A DNA stretch of 64,000 nucleotides from Erpobdella octoculata (GCA_963978895.1 OZ022241.1:2969496-3033495), one strand, 5' to 3'; positions 36,170 to 47,620 are shown, counted from the stretch's first letter. Program-made: numbers and translations. The notes: a model not told the origin generated them from the letters alone.

Positions 36170-37690
36170 TTAAGAAATGCGACTCGGCCACGAACACCAA
36201 AATACCTTGATCTTTACTCGTGGCTTTGACCGCAATTCGCAAACAACATGGTCAAGTCTCTTGACCGTTTGACACAGTTTCTTCCAGTCCTTCTTTGGCT
36301 CATCAACAGAGTCTTTCTTTGGCTCATCGTCGCCATTTTTGCACGGTTCATCACAGCTTTTTTTGCATGCCTCGTCCTGAACATCTTTGCACGGTTTATC
36401 GGAATTGTCTGCTTTTTCTTCTTCCTTCACATCCTTTAGATCTTTCTCAAGAAACTCTTCAAAAGGTTTTTCGAAAACACGTTCCATAAATCCAATAAAT
36501 CCCTTCATCAAACTGTTATTTGATTTTACAATGACTCTTAGTCTATCTGATCTAGAATCTTCTGTGGATTCATCTGATTTAAAACCCTCGGTACCGTTCT
36601 CTGTTCTTGTCTCATTTTTTCTAGAGTTTTTGCTTGCTGCATTGCTATTGTTGTTTTGGAGAAGTTCATCGCCGTCATGTTTGTTTTCTTCCAAGCAACA
36701 ATCGAACGTTTTCATTTCACATTCCAACTCGGCTCTTTCGTCGGTGTCAACTTTCGTATCGTCCAGCGGATCTTTCTTCAAATTATCGCCATCGTCTCTC
36801 AAATCAGTGTCTTCTTTTCTTGTCAAGTTAACTTTGACGTATTTTTCCATTGGAGTTTCGTCCGTTTCTAAATCCTCGGTTGCTTCATCCGAGTCAGATT
36901 CTTCACTAAAATCTGACCCTGAATATTCGGTGACGTTGTCTGTTATGGAGGCTTCCGTTTCAGAACCGTCGCTGTATGGGTGAAAGCCATAGTTGTTATT
37001 GCCATTATTATAATCATCATCGTCACTTTCATCCTCATCGTTTTGCATTTCGTTTTCAACATTCTTCTCATCTTCTTTAGTTTGGTTTTTGACGTCCAAA
37101 CCGACTGTATCACTGTCACCATCTTTGCATGGTTCATCTTGAGCATCTTTGCAAGGTTCCTTATCATGACCGTCTTTGACAGGCTCATCATCATGACCCA
37201 CCTGACTTGTGCAGTCTGTACGGCCGTCATCCGTCACATGCTCTGAGACACAGCTGGTGGACTCCAGTTCAAATTGGGTTTCGCCACAGCAACCCACATC
37301 ACCAGCAGCCCGCTGGTCCAGAACCGTGTCCACCACTGCCTCAGCCAACCCTGCGACCAAACTCTCAACAGTTGTACCGGCTGCTGCCACTTTGTTTCCG
37401 TGGCCAAGAATCATTCCTTCTCCTGTCTTCTTCTGTGCTGCCATGTTTTCTTTCGCTCGTTGTCTTTCTTCCTCCAGCAATTTGTTTTTTAATTTCCTTC
37501 GCTTGACCACAGCCTCCTCGTCAATGTCGAATAGATATTCGTCGTCGTCAGGCCCATAGCCCTCATTCACTAACGCGGCTAAGAGGCGTTCCATAAGTTC
37601 GTCCTTTTTACCTGTATCGCTCAGGCCACGTTTCTCCAGCTCGTCTTTCATTTCACTCGCCCAAAGCTCATCCAATGATTTCAAAACCAT
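36170..37690 (-). CDS. SAP-motif acidic protein of the LTR-type element (gag-like)
   Basis: 506 codons, intact. The N-terminus (residues 5-42), SLDELWASEMKDELEKRGLS followed by DTGKKDELMERLLAAL, fits the SAP nucleic-acid-binding motif. The middle is very rich in Asp, Glu, Ser and Asn. Two sets of Cys-bearing repeats occur: EPCKD/DEPCKDG-type near residues 180-195 and CKDVQDE, DEPCKNGDDEPKKD near 440-475. No zinc knuckle, protease or polymerase motif is seen. Gag proteins of some invertebrate LTR elements begin with a SAP-like motif, so together with the flanking LTR features I read it as a gag. A host SAP protein gene captured by the repeats is the alternative. CpG and GC content exceed the surroundings. 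Confidence 0.55.
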   Translation of the reverse strand: MVLKSLDELWASEMKDELEKRGLSDTGKKDELMERLLAALVNEGYGPDDDEYLFDIDEEAVVKRRKLKNKLLEEERQRAKENMAAQKKTGEGMILGHGNKVAAAGTTVESLVAGLAEAVVDTVLDQRAAGDVGCCGETQFELESTSCVSEHVTDDGRTDCTSQVGHDDEPVKDGHDKEPCKDAQDEPCKDGDSDTVGLDVKNQTKEDEKNVENEMQNDEDESDDDDYNNGNNNYGFHPYSDGSETEASITDNVTEYSGSDFSEESDSDEATEDLETDETPMEKYVKVNLTRKEDTDLRDDGDNLKKDPLDDTKVDTDERAELECEMKTFDCCLEENKHDGDELLQNNNSNAASKNSRKNETRTENGTEGFKSDESTEDSRSDRLRVIVKSNNSLMKGFIGFMERVFEKPFEEFLEKDLKDVKEEEKADNSDKPCKDVQDEACKKSCDEPCKNGDDEPKKDSVDEPKKDWKKLCQTVKRLDHVVCELRSKPRVKIKVFWCSWPSRIS

Positions 37691-37732
37691 TCTTGTATCC
37701 CAATTCTGACACCAATGTTACGATATCACCAA

Positions 37733-37786
37733 ATCGTTACTTGTACTTTTACTTAAGTACTGAAACACAGTACTTTTTCCAACACT
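37733..37786. repeat. Detached right end of the hAT element
   Basis: CGTTACTTGTACTTTTACTT to CCAACACTG matches 35770-35820, the right end of the hAT element, with one or two differences, and is again followed by a CATA array. Confidence 0.85.
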
Positions 37787-37917
37787 GCATACATACATAC
37801 ATACATACATACATACATACATACATACATACATACATACATACATACATACATACATACATACATACATACATACATACATACATACATACATACATAC
37901 ATACATACATACATACA
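37787..37917. repeat. (CATA)n microsatellite, second copy
   Basis: Follows the detached hAT end exactly as 35821 follows the complete one. Confidence 0.95.
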
Positions 37918-38399
37918 GGTGCGTAATAAAAGTTCTTACGCATTTGTACACTGTCAGTTCCTAATCCTATTATGCAATTAGTTATCCGATTACATCAAAC
38001 ATTATGCTGGATTTATTGTTAAAAAAAAACAAAACAAGATGTTGAACTGTCTTTCAAAGGCATGAATGAAATTTATGGATTTTAATTTGCTTGAACCAGA
38101 TTTGATCCAAAGCGTTGAACAGTGTTTTTTTATATTGCTGATCAGGTAGGCAGGTAGAGCAACCACATTGTCTAATCATTTATAGCGATTGAAATCCTGG
38201 CTTGATTGAACTTCCTATAATAATGGTATAGAGAAAAAAGGCGTTTTTTAATATCGGACAGTTTGATATAAAAAAATAAGACCGTCATTTTTAGCGGGGT
38301 ATTTTTAATAAGGGATAAAACTCCATAAATCTTTAGTCTGATAATGAAATTTCAAACATTTAATCTGATAAGGAAATTTCAAACATTTAGTCTGAAAAT

Positions 38400-38700
38400 G
38401 AAATTTCAAACATTTTTTTTTATAAAAATGGCAGATCAAATTGTGCAACTAATGCAGCAAATGTGCAAATGTGCAAACAACAGAAAGTGATCACTGGAAT
38501 TTGTGGAAAATTTTCCAGGTCGTCGCCTCAAATTGACACGCATGAAAATGTCATCGATTGCTTCCAACGACGTTTTAGTGGGTTGGGTAAATGCAGCATC
38601 GTACATTTGCTATTGACAAGCCAAATATTACAAATTTGTATTCAAATTTCAATGCTTGTAATTACCTGATATCGCCACATTCTTGGAAATAAATAAAAAA
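38400..38700 (+). repeat. Copy 3 of the gag-like dispersed repeat (best preserved)
   Basis: Starts ATGGCAGATCAAATTGTGCA (38428). After an 8-nt direct duplication of TGTGCAAA the frame continues through CGKFSRSS, ENVIDCFQRRFSGLGKC, SIVHLLLTSQI to about 38669. Flanking words GATATCGCCACATTCTTGG follow as in the other copies. Confidence 0.5.
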
Positions 38701-39001
38701 AAACGTTTTTGTCCGGATCGCTATTATGTTACAATTCATGGAAAATCTAAATAACTATTTTTTGTTGGTTAGCATTCATTTTATGCAAAAAATAAATTAA
38801 TTAAAAAAAATAAATTAATTAAAAAAAATAAATTAATAATTTAAAAATCTTTTAGAGTCAGTACGTTTTACGTTTTTTTAACTGATGCAAAGTATTAATA
38901 CTTTTGCCTGTAGACTATTCAAATTTCGCCATCATTAAAACCACGGACATCCCTGTATAAAATTTCTTACATACTCGGACATAGAAAGCATATGAAAATA
39001 C

Positions 39002-39238
39002 ATTTTTTAAAACCACGTTTTTCTTACGCCATAAAAGGTATAAAATAATATTCCCATAATTTATTTACAACGAAAAACGTTGCGGGTGCATTTGTTTTTT
39101 ATAACTATTTGTTTTACTAAAGTTTTGATGTTGTAGCCTATATGCACCGCAACGTTTTTAATTATAAATGAAATATAGGAATATTATTTTATACATTTTT
39201 AGGGCGCAAGAAAAACGTTGTTTTTTAAAAAACGAATT
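39002..39238. mobile_element. Foldback MITE with arms of about 90 bp
   Basis: The left arm (39002-39092, including ACGTTTTTCTTACGCC, TATAAAATAATATTCC and AACGTTGCGGGTGCAT) is complementary to the right arm (39140-39238) at roughly 80 percent by eye, with a loop of about 45 bp. Class not assigned; no clean target duplication found. Confidence 0.6.
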
Positions 39239-39289
39239 TTTATGATGTAAACATTATTTTCTACTTTTTCGTTTTTGATGGGTGAAATT

Positions 39290-39860
39290 TTGTAAGCATT
39301 TGAGTTTTTTTAGACTTGTTCGCTAGGTGTCCGCGGGCAGACAAAATCTCAAACAAATAAACAGGCAACTAAGTGAGCTAATAAAACCGTTACGTGTGTG
39401 CAGTGTGTTGTGATTTCATTTGTGATTTTGTGCATAGGAGCAGCCTGTTCTCTGTTTTCATTAATAAACGAATAATAAAATTTAGATAGGTTGTCCGGGG
39501 GACATCGGAATCAAAGTGCACGACGTTGGTGGTTTGGTGATAAGAAAAATACAAGTTTAAAAAAACCTGGTCGCAGCGACACTCTCTAGGGGACGCCTCT
39601 AATAAAACCCCTATAACAACTCCACAACATTTTATATTATTACTATTTATTAATTTTTTTTATTGCCATATTTATTTTGTAGCTTGTCGGAAATTTTGAT
39701 TGCAAAATTTATCATTTTTAGGGCGCTAGAAAATCTTTTTTTTAAATGTATTTTTTTATGACTTAATTATTTTCTATTTTTTCGTTTTTTATGGGGAAAA
39801 TTTTTTAAGCAATTTGAGTTTTTTTTAGTTTTTTCCACTAGGTGAATTGTTTTCAGTTCC
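39290..39860. repeat. Repeated motif block (GTTTTTTTAGTTTTTTCGCTAGGTG family)
   Basis: Words TTTCGTTTTT..TATGGGG/GATGGGT, AAGCATTTGAGTTTTTTTAG and CGCTAGGTG occur near 39265-39330, 39780-39843 and 40255-40312, with GGCAACTAAGTGAGCTAATAAAA near 39363 and a relative near 40585. They are copies of one AT-rich dispersed repeat. Confidence 0.45.
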
Positions 39861-39974
39861 ATTTGCACATTAACATGGGCAATCAAAATGCTATTTTTAT
39901 GATGCTCCTGTTGTTTGTTTTATTATTTAATTGTTATTGGTACTCTGTTGTTTTTATTGGTGTTGTTGATTTTA

Positions 39975-40247
<273 letters not shown>

Positions 40248-40321
40248 TTTCTGATTTTTTGATGGCTAAAATTGTGTAAGCATATGAGTTTTTTAGTTTT
40301 TTTCGCTAGGTATTAGCGGAC

Positions 40322-40550
40322 GCGACTTTATTTTTTACACTAGGTGCTGGGACACATTGATAATTAATGAGATGCAACAACACATGATTGGTTCCTATAA
40401 ACAAGCCGAAAATGATTTTATTATTCTGTTCAAATAGATAGATAGCCTGACGTTCTACTACTCGGCTTATGTCATAGAAACCAATCAGGCGTTGTTGCAT
40501 CTCATTAATTATTAATGTTTCCAGGCACCTAGTGTAAACAATAAAGTCGC
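40322..40550. mobile_element. MITE with long TIRs and a 9-bp target duplication (Mutator-like)
   Basis: Both ends start GCGACTTTATT and the inverted repeat extends about 78 bp (ACACTAGGTGC, TAATTAATGAGATGCAACAA, TGATTGGTT), with mismatches scattered. Flanks 40313-40321 TTAGCGGAC and 40551-40559 TTCGCGGAC match at eight of nine. Long TIRs with 9-bp duplications are typical of Mutator-like elements. The loop is about 70 bp. Confidence 0.7.
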
Positions 40551-40639
40551 TTCGCGGACAGACAAAAACTCAAACAATTAATCAGACAACTAAGTGACCT
40601 AATAAAAACGTGGTAAAAAGAAGAAAGTTCAATAAACAA

Positions 40640-40720
40640 AAGCGCTTGGTAAATGTTTATGTAACCTAGTATTTGTGTTAGTTTAACAAATCGTATTTCA
40701 ATGTTTTGATATTTTTACAG
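40640..40720 (+). repeat. Copy of the 3' end of chitin synthase intron 18
   Basis: AATCGTATTTCAATGTTTTG to ATTTTTACAG matches 23468-23500, the acceptor side of intron 18, with the acceptor intact. Confidence 0.8.
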
Positions 40721-40813
40721 AACTTCCATCTACAGATCGAAAAGTTTGAAGTGCGAGAGAGACTTTTGAAGCAGCAGAACGAATTTTTCGAGATACGGAA
40801 TCGCCAAATTTAA
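40721..40813 (+). pseudogene. Third copy of chitin synthase exon 19, acceptor and stop intact
   Basis: Reads NFHLQIEKFEVRERLLKQQN, then NEFFEIRNRQI, stop TAA at 40811. Compared with exon 19 it has five amino-acid changes (R/H, F/I, P/F, Q/R, S/L) and one synonymous change (GTA/GTG), a pattern of relaxed constraint. Upstream exons are missing, so it is orphaned unless used as a distant alternative last exon. Confidence 0.75.
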
Positions 40814-42515
<1,702 letters not shown>

Positions 42516-42779
42516 TTTAATCTATCGTTTCCTAAAAACTGTCTAATCAATCTGAAAAATTAATAGAATGTAAAGTCCGTAGTGACAACTAAATTCACTA
42601 AATTTCAACTCTATTGGATAAAATAAAGGTGGTTTTTTAAGTGGTAAAGGGTCGTAACGTTTAGCTCAAGCAAACAATCATGGTGAAATTAATATGAAAA
42701 ATTTAAAAAGGTATAGAGTCCACACCTTAAAATCAAGTTTTGTGTTTTAAGACGGATGATAGAAAATAAAATTGAAATA

Positions 42780-44351
42780 TTACAAAATATAATCTTTAAT
42801 AGATCCAATAATTCGTACAATTAATTCCAATACTTCGACAAAAGTCATAAACGTAACTCCCAACCACAAACTGAGACTTCCTCCAACCGTCCCAAGCATA
42901 GAATCCCACGTGTAAACTGGAGAATCTGTGACTGACAATGGCTTGTTGCTCGAGAACCAAAATCTTACCTGTAAAAAATTGGAGGGAATTTTTGATGTCA
43001 TTCTGAAGTACATATTCAATTCTGCCGATGTAATGCTGCCGTTTTCGTATTTATCAATCATAGAAATGTAATCATTAAAATAATTAGAAAATCTGCTTCC
43101 TTGAATCAAATTTGGTCTAATGAACTGGTCGAAAAAATCTTTATGTTGAGAAACTTGAGGCCAAAAGTTAAGGGCGCGAACAGTTTTTTCGTACCGGATT
43201 TCCACGCAAGGTTTTTTGCAAGTTGTTAAGCAAAAATTCCAAATTTCTACAGCATTATAATCTAAACAAATCAGTTCTTTGATTGCTTTTACGGTCCTGT
43301 TTATTTCAGTTTCTCTATTCAGATCATGTTTCCTTAATGTCAGCGTTGTGTTCCCACAAATGGATTCATTTATTAAAGAAGGTATGATAAAAGCATAATA
43401 AAAGGTGGTTACGCAGTTACATTTTTTTAATAGCTCTACCTGAGTGCATTGCTGCATACAGGTGGCAAAATTGTAACGTGTGCCATCGTCTAAAAACTCT
43501 CTGCTTTCGCAGCCTTCTGAAGTGTAAGGCTGGTTTAAAACTGTCTTCACTTTCATGGTCATTTCTACGTACGAGTTTGTTCCAGCTCCAAGAGTGAACC
43601 AATTAGAAGCGTCATATATTCCGTCTGGAGCAGCAAGGAATCCAAAAACTCCTTCACTAGCCAATCCACTGTAATTGAAATCAAAATGATTTTGCGTATC
43701 GTCCATGGATTTGGTGTGAATTATCATGATAAGGGCACTCACTTGGGATTTACATGTATTTGAGATTTTAAAGTTGTAGCAGTTGTAGAATAATGGATCG
43801 TAGAAAGTTTTTGTGTCCAACTGGCAATTTTGTCTATCTTGTACTGTGAAGTTGTCGTAACCTAGAATGTAATCAATCAAAAATGGAATCGAGTTTTCTA
43901 GTTTTTTGTCATATTTAGGAAGCGAGAGAAAGTAATTGTCAGCGACATATTTTGTAAGAATCTTTATTTCAGACTGGTTGATGGACAAATGTTCATTGTA
44001 ACTAAAGTTTCCATCTAATGAGTTAGTAATATTTAAAATATTTTCAGCAAACTCCTCTTGTGCTAGATATTTGTCGAAATCAACTTCTATAGATTTTGTC
44101 TGAAAATTGCATAAGGTGATCGTAGGAAATACGACGGGAGCTTGCAATTCTCCTTGAGAAGTTTTAAAAGGATATGATTGATAATTTAAAAACAAGCGGA
44201 CAAGTTGCCAAAGTAACATTACAGTGCAGCCGATAACTGTATATGACCATATCATCTTAAATAAGGGTTTTTTGGATTTGATGATCTTTGATACACCCCG
44301 TACAGATACGCTTTGCACGAAATTGTGCAATTCTTTTTTAATGCAATTCAT
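42780..44351 (-). CDS. DEG/ENaC sodium channel subunit C, intact and intronless
   Basis: 523 codons. Cytoplasmic N-terminus with VSVRGVSKI (residues 15-23), where the family normally has His-Gly; first transmembrane helix about 34-57; extracellular FPTITLCN at 75-82; Cys-rich ectodomain with CMQQCTQVELLKKCNCV, CLTTCKKPCVEI and many Asn-glycosylation sites; second helix about 486-516 with GTVGGSLSLWLGVTFMTFVE, whose filter reads Gly-Val-Thr (498-500) in place of Gly-x-Ser. Such channels carry sodium and open to peptides, protons, mechanical stimuli or small ligands; the stimulus here is unknown. The whole gene is one uninterrupted frame. It is about 90 percent alike to A and F by eye. ATG is in the context AAATGAATTGC shared by the paralogues. 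Confidence 0.92.
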   Translation of the reverse strand: MNCIKKELHNFVQSVSVRGVSKIIKSKKPLFKMIWSYTVIGCTVMLLWQLVRLFLNYQSYPFKTSQGELQAPVVFPTITLCNFQTKSIEVDFDKYLAQEEFAENILNITNSLDGNFSYNEHLSINQSEIKILTKYVADNYFLSLPKYDKKLENSIPFLIDYILGYDNFTVQDRQNCQLDTKTFYDPLFYNCYNFKISNTCKSQVSALIMIIHTKSMDDTQNHFDFNYSGLASEGVFGFLAAPDGIYDASNWFTLGAGTNSYVEMTMKVKTVLNQPYTSEGCESREFLDDGTRYNFATCMQQCTQVELLKKCNCVTTFYYAFIIPSLINESICGNTTLTLRKHDLNRETEINRTVKAIKELICLDYNAVEIWNFCLTTCKKPCVEIRYEKTVRALNFWPQVSQHKDFFDQFIRPNLIQGSRFSNYFNDYISMIDKYENGSITSAELNMYFRMTSKIPSNFLQVRFWFSSNKPLSVTDSPVYTWDSMLGTVGGSLSLWLGVTFMTFVEVLELIVRIIGSIKDYIL

Positions 44352-44589
44352 TTAAAGTTGAGATTTAAAAAATATTTAAAATGATAACAAAACTCAAATA
44401 GAGTCAATTTTTTTAATAAGCGCCCCACTGCATACTATGCAAGGATCGCAACAAATTGTTTAGCAGTTATGTATATACATATATATTGCTCTTTTTAATA
44501 AAAAAATATTGGGACTTGTGTGGATAAATAGAATATAACGACTTAATGTTTTTGGACGTACTTAGTTCATTGTTTGAGCCTGATATTTC

Positions 44590-44790
44590 TCATGAAAATT
44601 GCGGAAAAATTTTCCAAGTTGTCAGCTCGAGTCGACATTCATAAAAATGTCATCGATTGCTTCCAAAAAGGTTTTAATGGACTGGGTAAATGCAGCGTCT
44701 TACATTTCTTATTGACAAACCAAATATTACATATTTGTCATCAAATATCAATGCTTCTAATTACATGATATCGCCACATTTTGGAAATGA
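44590..44790 (+). repeat. Copy 4 of the gag-like dispersed repeat
   Basis: Frame MKIAEKFSKLSARVDIHKNV, IDCFQKGFNGLGKCSVLHFL, LTNQILHICHQIS, parallel to copy 3 over its whole length. Confidence 0.5.
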
Positions 44791-45004
44791 AAAAAAACTT
44801 TTTATCCCGTTTCTACGTGGTAACGGATCGCGATTATGTTGCAACTCATGAAAAATTCTAAATAACTTTTTCTGCTGGTTAGTTGAAATTTAATGTACAA
44901 AAAAATAAATTTTGAAACTTAAATTTAAAATTTTTATTTCCTTGAACTGTCCGTTTTTTAAAACCCATTAGGCTGAATACAGATCCTAACAGGTAAAGGA
45001 AAAA

Positions 45005-45258
45005 CGAGTTTTTGAACACAAACTTTGATTTCAAATACACTTGAATTAGAAATATAAAAGATGTTCAACTTAAGTTTTTTTTTAATTGAATCATGTATGG
45101 TCATCAAATATAAAGCTATGTTGAAAGTTTCAGCTTCCTGGCTAGTCAAAAAGCTGATTAAAGTTTACTTGCAAGATATGCGTACAGAGAAAGACACACA
45201 CACATACACAAACACACACACAAACAGCGATTGTAACCTAAATAAAAGTTTGTAAAGT
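45005..45258 (+). repeat. Dispersed SINE/LINE-tail-like repeat
   Basis: Same word order as 27040-27255, ending AACCTAAATAAAAGTTTG, with a longer CACA tract at 45196-45225. Confidence 0.65.
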
Positions 45259-45284
45259 ATCCGTGCTTAGCAAAAATGTCCGTT

Positions 45285-45784
45285 GCTTCCATAACATAAG
45301 GTATCAACGCATCCACATTTTTTAATAGCTCTACCTGAGTGCACTGATGCACACAGGTAGCAAAATTGTAACGTGTGCCTGTACCATCGTCTAAAAACTC
45401 TTTGCTTTTGCAGCCTTCTGAAGTGTAAGGTTGGTTTAAAACTGTCTTCACTTTCATGGTCATTTCTACGTACTAGTTTGTTTCAGCTCCAAGGGTGAAC
45501 CAATTAGAAGCGTCATATATTCCGTCTGGAGCAGCAAGGAATCCAAAAACTCCTTCACTAGCCAATCCACTGTAATTGAAATCAAAATGATTTTGCGTAT
45601 CGTCCATGGATTTGGTGTGAATTATCATGATAAGGGCACTCACTTGGGATTTACATGTATTTGAGATTTTAAAGTTGTAGCAGTTGTAGAATAATGGATC
45701 GTAGAAAGTTTTTGTGTCCAACTGGCAATTTCGTCTATCTTGTACTGTAGAGTCTTCGTAACCTAGAATGTAATCAATCAACAA
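45285..45784 (-). pseudogene. DEG/ENaC gene D, central fragment
   Basis: Encodes the central ectodomain (LIDYILGYEDSTVQDR through GAETN), TAG at 45473-45475 where paralogues have Ser in NSYVEM, then continues in the same frame to TQVELLK. There a one-base loss in an A run near 45318 shifts the frame, and homology stops near 45285. Nearly identical to gene C over this stretch, so it is a recent partial duplication. Confidence 0.85.
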
Positions 45785-45935
45785 GTAAATTAAAAACGAA
45801 TTTTTAAAACCAATGCTCTTATATGTAATTAAAACACAAATTTTGCAATCAATTTTTTCTTATATTACTCTTTTATTTTATGTTAAAGTCGAAATATCTT
45901 AATTATATCGAAATATCGAAATTAATTAAAATTAT

Positions 45936-46523
45936 CTAAATTAATTGACTTATTGTAAAACTAATAATTGAATATTGCATTGTCTTCTATTTTAAGCATG
46001 TATGCAAAATTTGAAAAAATCTATCATCAGGAAGTGACTCAAAAATTGATTGCAAGATTTGAAACAGACAGAGAAACAAACAGACAGACAGAGAAACAGA
46101 GACGACGAGTTAATAAAAGCATTGGTAATAATAATAAAAATATCATCAAAAAGCATCGAATTTAAATATCTCAACTATTTTCATGAAAATTTCGTACACG
46201 CTTGAGAATCGCGGTCAGTGAGTGTGGTTCGTGTTAACTTGGTAAAATAGTCTGCCAGTCGGTTAGCGTTTTGTGGTCAAGAAAACCCTCAAGAAAACCC
46301 TCAAGAAAACCCTCAAGAAACCCCCCTCAAGAAAATTAACTAAATTAATTGACTTATTGTAAAACTAATAATTGAATATTGCATTGTCTTCTATCTTGAG
46401 CATGTATGCAAAATTTGAAAAAAATCTATCAACAGGAAGTGACTCAAAAATTGATTGCAAGATTTGAAACAGACAGAGAAACAGACAGAGAAACAGAGCC
46501 GACGAGTTAATAAAAGCATTGGT
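45936..46523 (+). repeat. Direct repeat pair inside gene D
   Basis: A block of about 185 bp, AAATTAATTGACTTATTGTA through GCATTGGTAA with GACAGAGAAACAGACAGAG in the middle, occurs at 45936-46130 and again at 46340-46525. Between the copies, at 46270-46330, a 12-bp unit (AAGAAAACCCTC) is repeated about four times. Confidence 0.8.
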
Positions 46524-46526
46524 AAA

Positions 46527-47113
46527 AATGGAATCGAATTTTCTAGTTTTTTGTCATATTTAGGAAGTGAAAGGAAGTAATTCTCAGCGATAAGTTCTGT
46601 AAAATTATTTATTTCAGACTGGTTGAGACACAAATGTTTATTGTAATTGAAGTTTCCATCTAATGAGTTTTTTTTGTGTATTTCGGAAGTGAGGAAATGT
46701 AATTGTCTGCAACAGCTTGTCCAAATATTTTTATTTCATCCGAGTTGAGAAACAAATGTTTTTCATCTTTAAAATCTTTTGTTCAACGAGTTAGCAAGAT
46801 CCAAAATATTTTCAGCAAACTCCTCTTGTGTTAAATATTTGTCGAAATCAACTTCTATATATTTAAACTGAAAATTGCATAAGGTGATTGAAGGAAATAT
46901 GTTGGGAGCTGACAATTCTCCTTGAGAAGTTTTAAAAGGATACGATTGATAATTTAAAAACAAACGGAAAAGTTGCCAAAGTAACATTACAGTGCAGCCG
47001 ATAAATGTACATGACCACAACATCTTAAATAAAATTTTTTGGATTTGATGATTCTTGATACACCCCGTACAGATACGTTTTGCACGAAATTGTGCAGTTC
47101 TTCTTCGATGCAA
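46527..47113 (-). pseudogene. DEG/ENaC gene D, N-terminal mosaic fragments
   Basis: From the 5' side: the N-terminus and first helix (47113-46769) with the start codon ATG changed to ATA and a frameshift after the first about 30 codons. Next a stretch (about 46790-46680) resembling gene G in the LNEDF..NLSLNSNEIK region. Then a second version of the same region (46666-46530) resembling gene F (LNQSEIN..ELIAENYFLSLP). Two alternative versions of one exon region in tandem show recombination between paralogues. It is separated from the central fragment by the direct-repeat block. Confidence 0.8.
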
Positions 47114-47620
47114 TTTATTTGAATAGAAGATTTAAATAATTATTATATTTTATGTTCAAAATTCAAATAAATTAATTTATCCAAAAGTTATTTTGATGAA
47201 ACTTGAGGCGTAGAGATTTTTTTTTTAAATTAGTTCTTTGCGGATTTGTCGTATGAAAAGCATATATAACCCTTCATAATAAAAACATTTGTTGTAACCC
47301 AACGATAAGACAAAAAAAACTTATAAAAACTTTTTTAAATTTTTTAATCGAATAATGTTTTTACACTAATTCTGAGAATTCTGGTCTTTAAACAAGGTCT
47401 GTGTTTAAGGTGGATTATTTGCTTATAAAAAGACAGGTAAGTATAATGGTAAATACGTGATCAGATATCTAAAGAATTTTTAAGTTGAAATCGCTAACAG
47501 AAGCGTGTGTTTGGTGAACTCGGAAAACATAAAATAGTTAAACCAGAGAATTTCTTTGCTTTCCTTAGGAATTTTTTTTATAGTTTTAGAAAACAAATTG
47601 GAAGGAGCAGCGAGTATGGT
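47114..47620 (-). promoter_or_regulatory. Conserved 5' flank of gene D with TATA-like box
   Basis: On the minus strand GTTATATATGCTTTTC lies at 47266-47281, about 160 bp upstream of the lost start. The whole 500-bp flank aligns with that of gene F (57515-58000), including TTTGCGGATTTGTC, CTTATAAAAAGACAGGTAAGTA and AAGCGTGTGTTTGGTG words. Conservation may only reflect recent duplication. Confidence 0.4.

Larger units (their letters stand above)
35934..37734 (-). mobile_element. Gag-only LTR-type retroelement, 5' LTR nearly lost
   Basis: Read on the minus strand: a 21-nt remnant of the 5' LTR (37734-37714, ending GATATCGTAACA), a primer-binding-site-like TTGGTGTCAGAATTGGGAT (37713-37695), a long ORF (37690-36170), a polypurine tract AAGAAGGGGG (36138-36129), and a 3' LTR of about 189 nt (36122-35934) that starts TG, contains AATAAA, and ends with the same GATATCGTAACA. 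No protease, reverse transcriptase or integrase is present. The primer site resembles that of many Ty3/Gypsy-type elements. Confidence 0.6.

Noticed and set aside
36248..37559. Several plus-strand frames of 60-198 codons
   Set aside because: Shadows of the 506-codon minus-strand gag-like ORF.
42955..42985. Acceptor/donor-like TTTTTTACAG|GTAAG word (minus strand) as an intron boundary in channel genes
   Set aside because: The frame reads straight through with family-conserved residues on both sides in all members.
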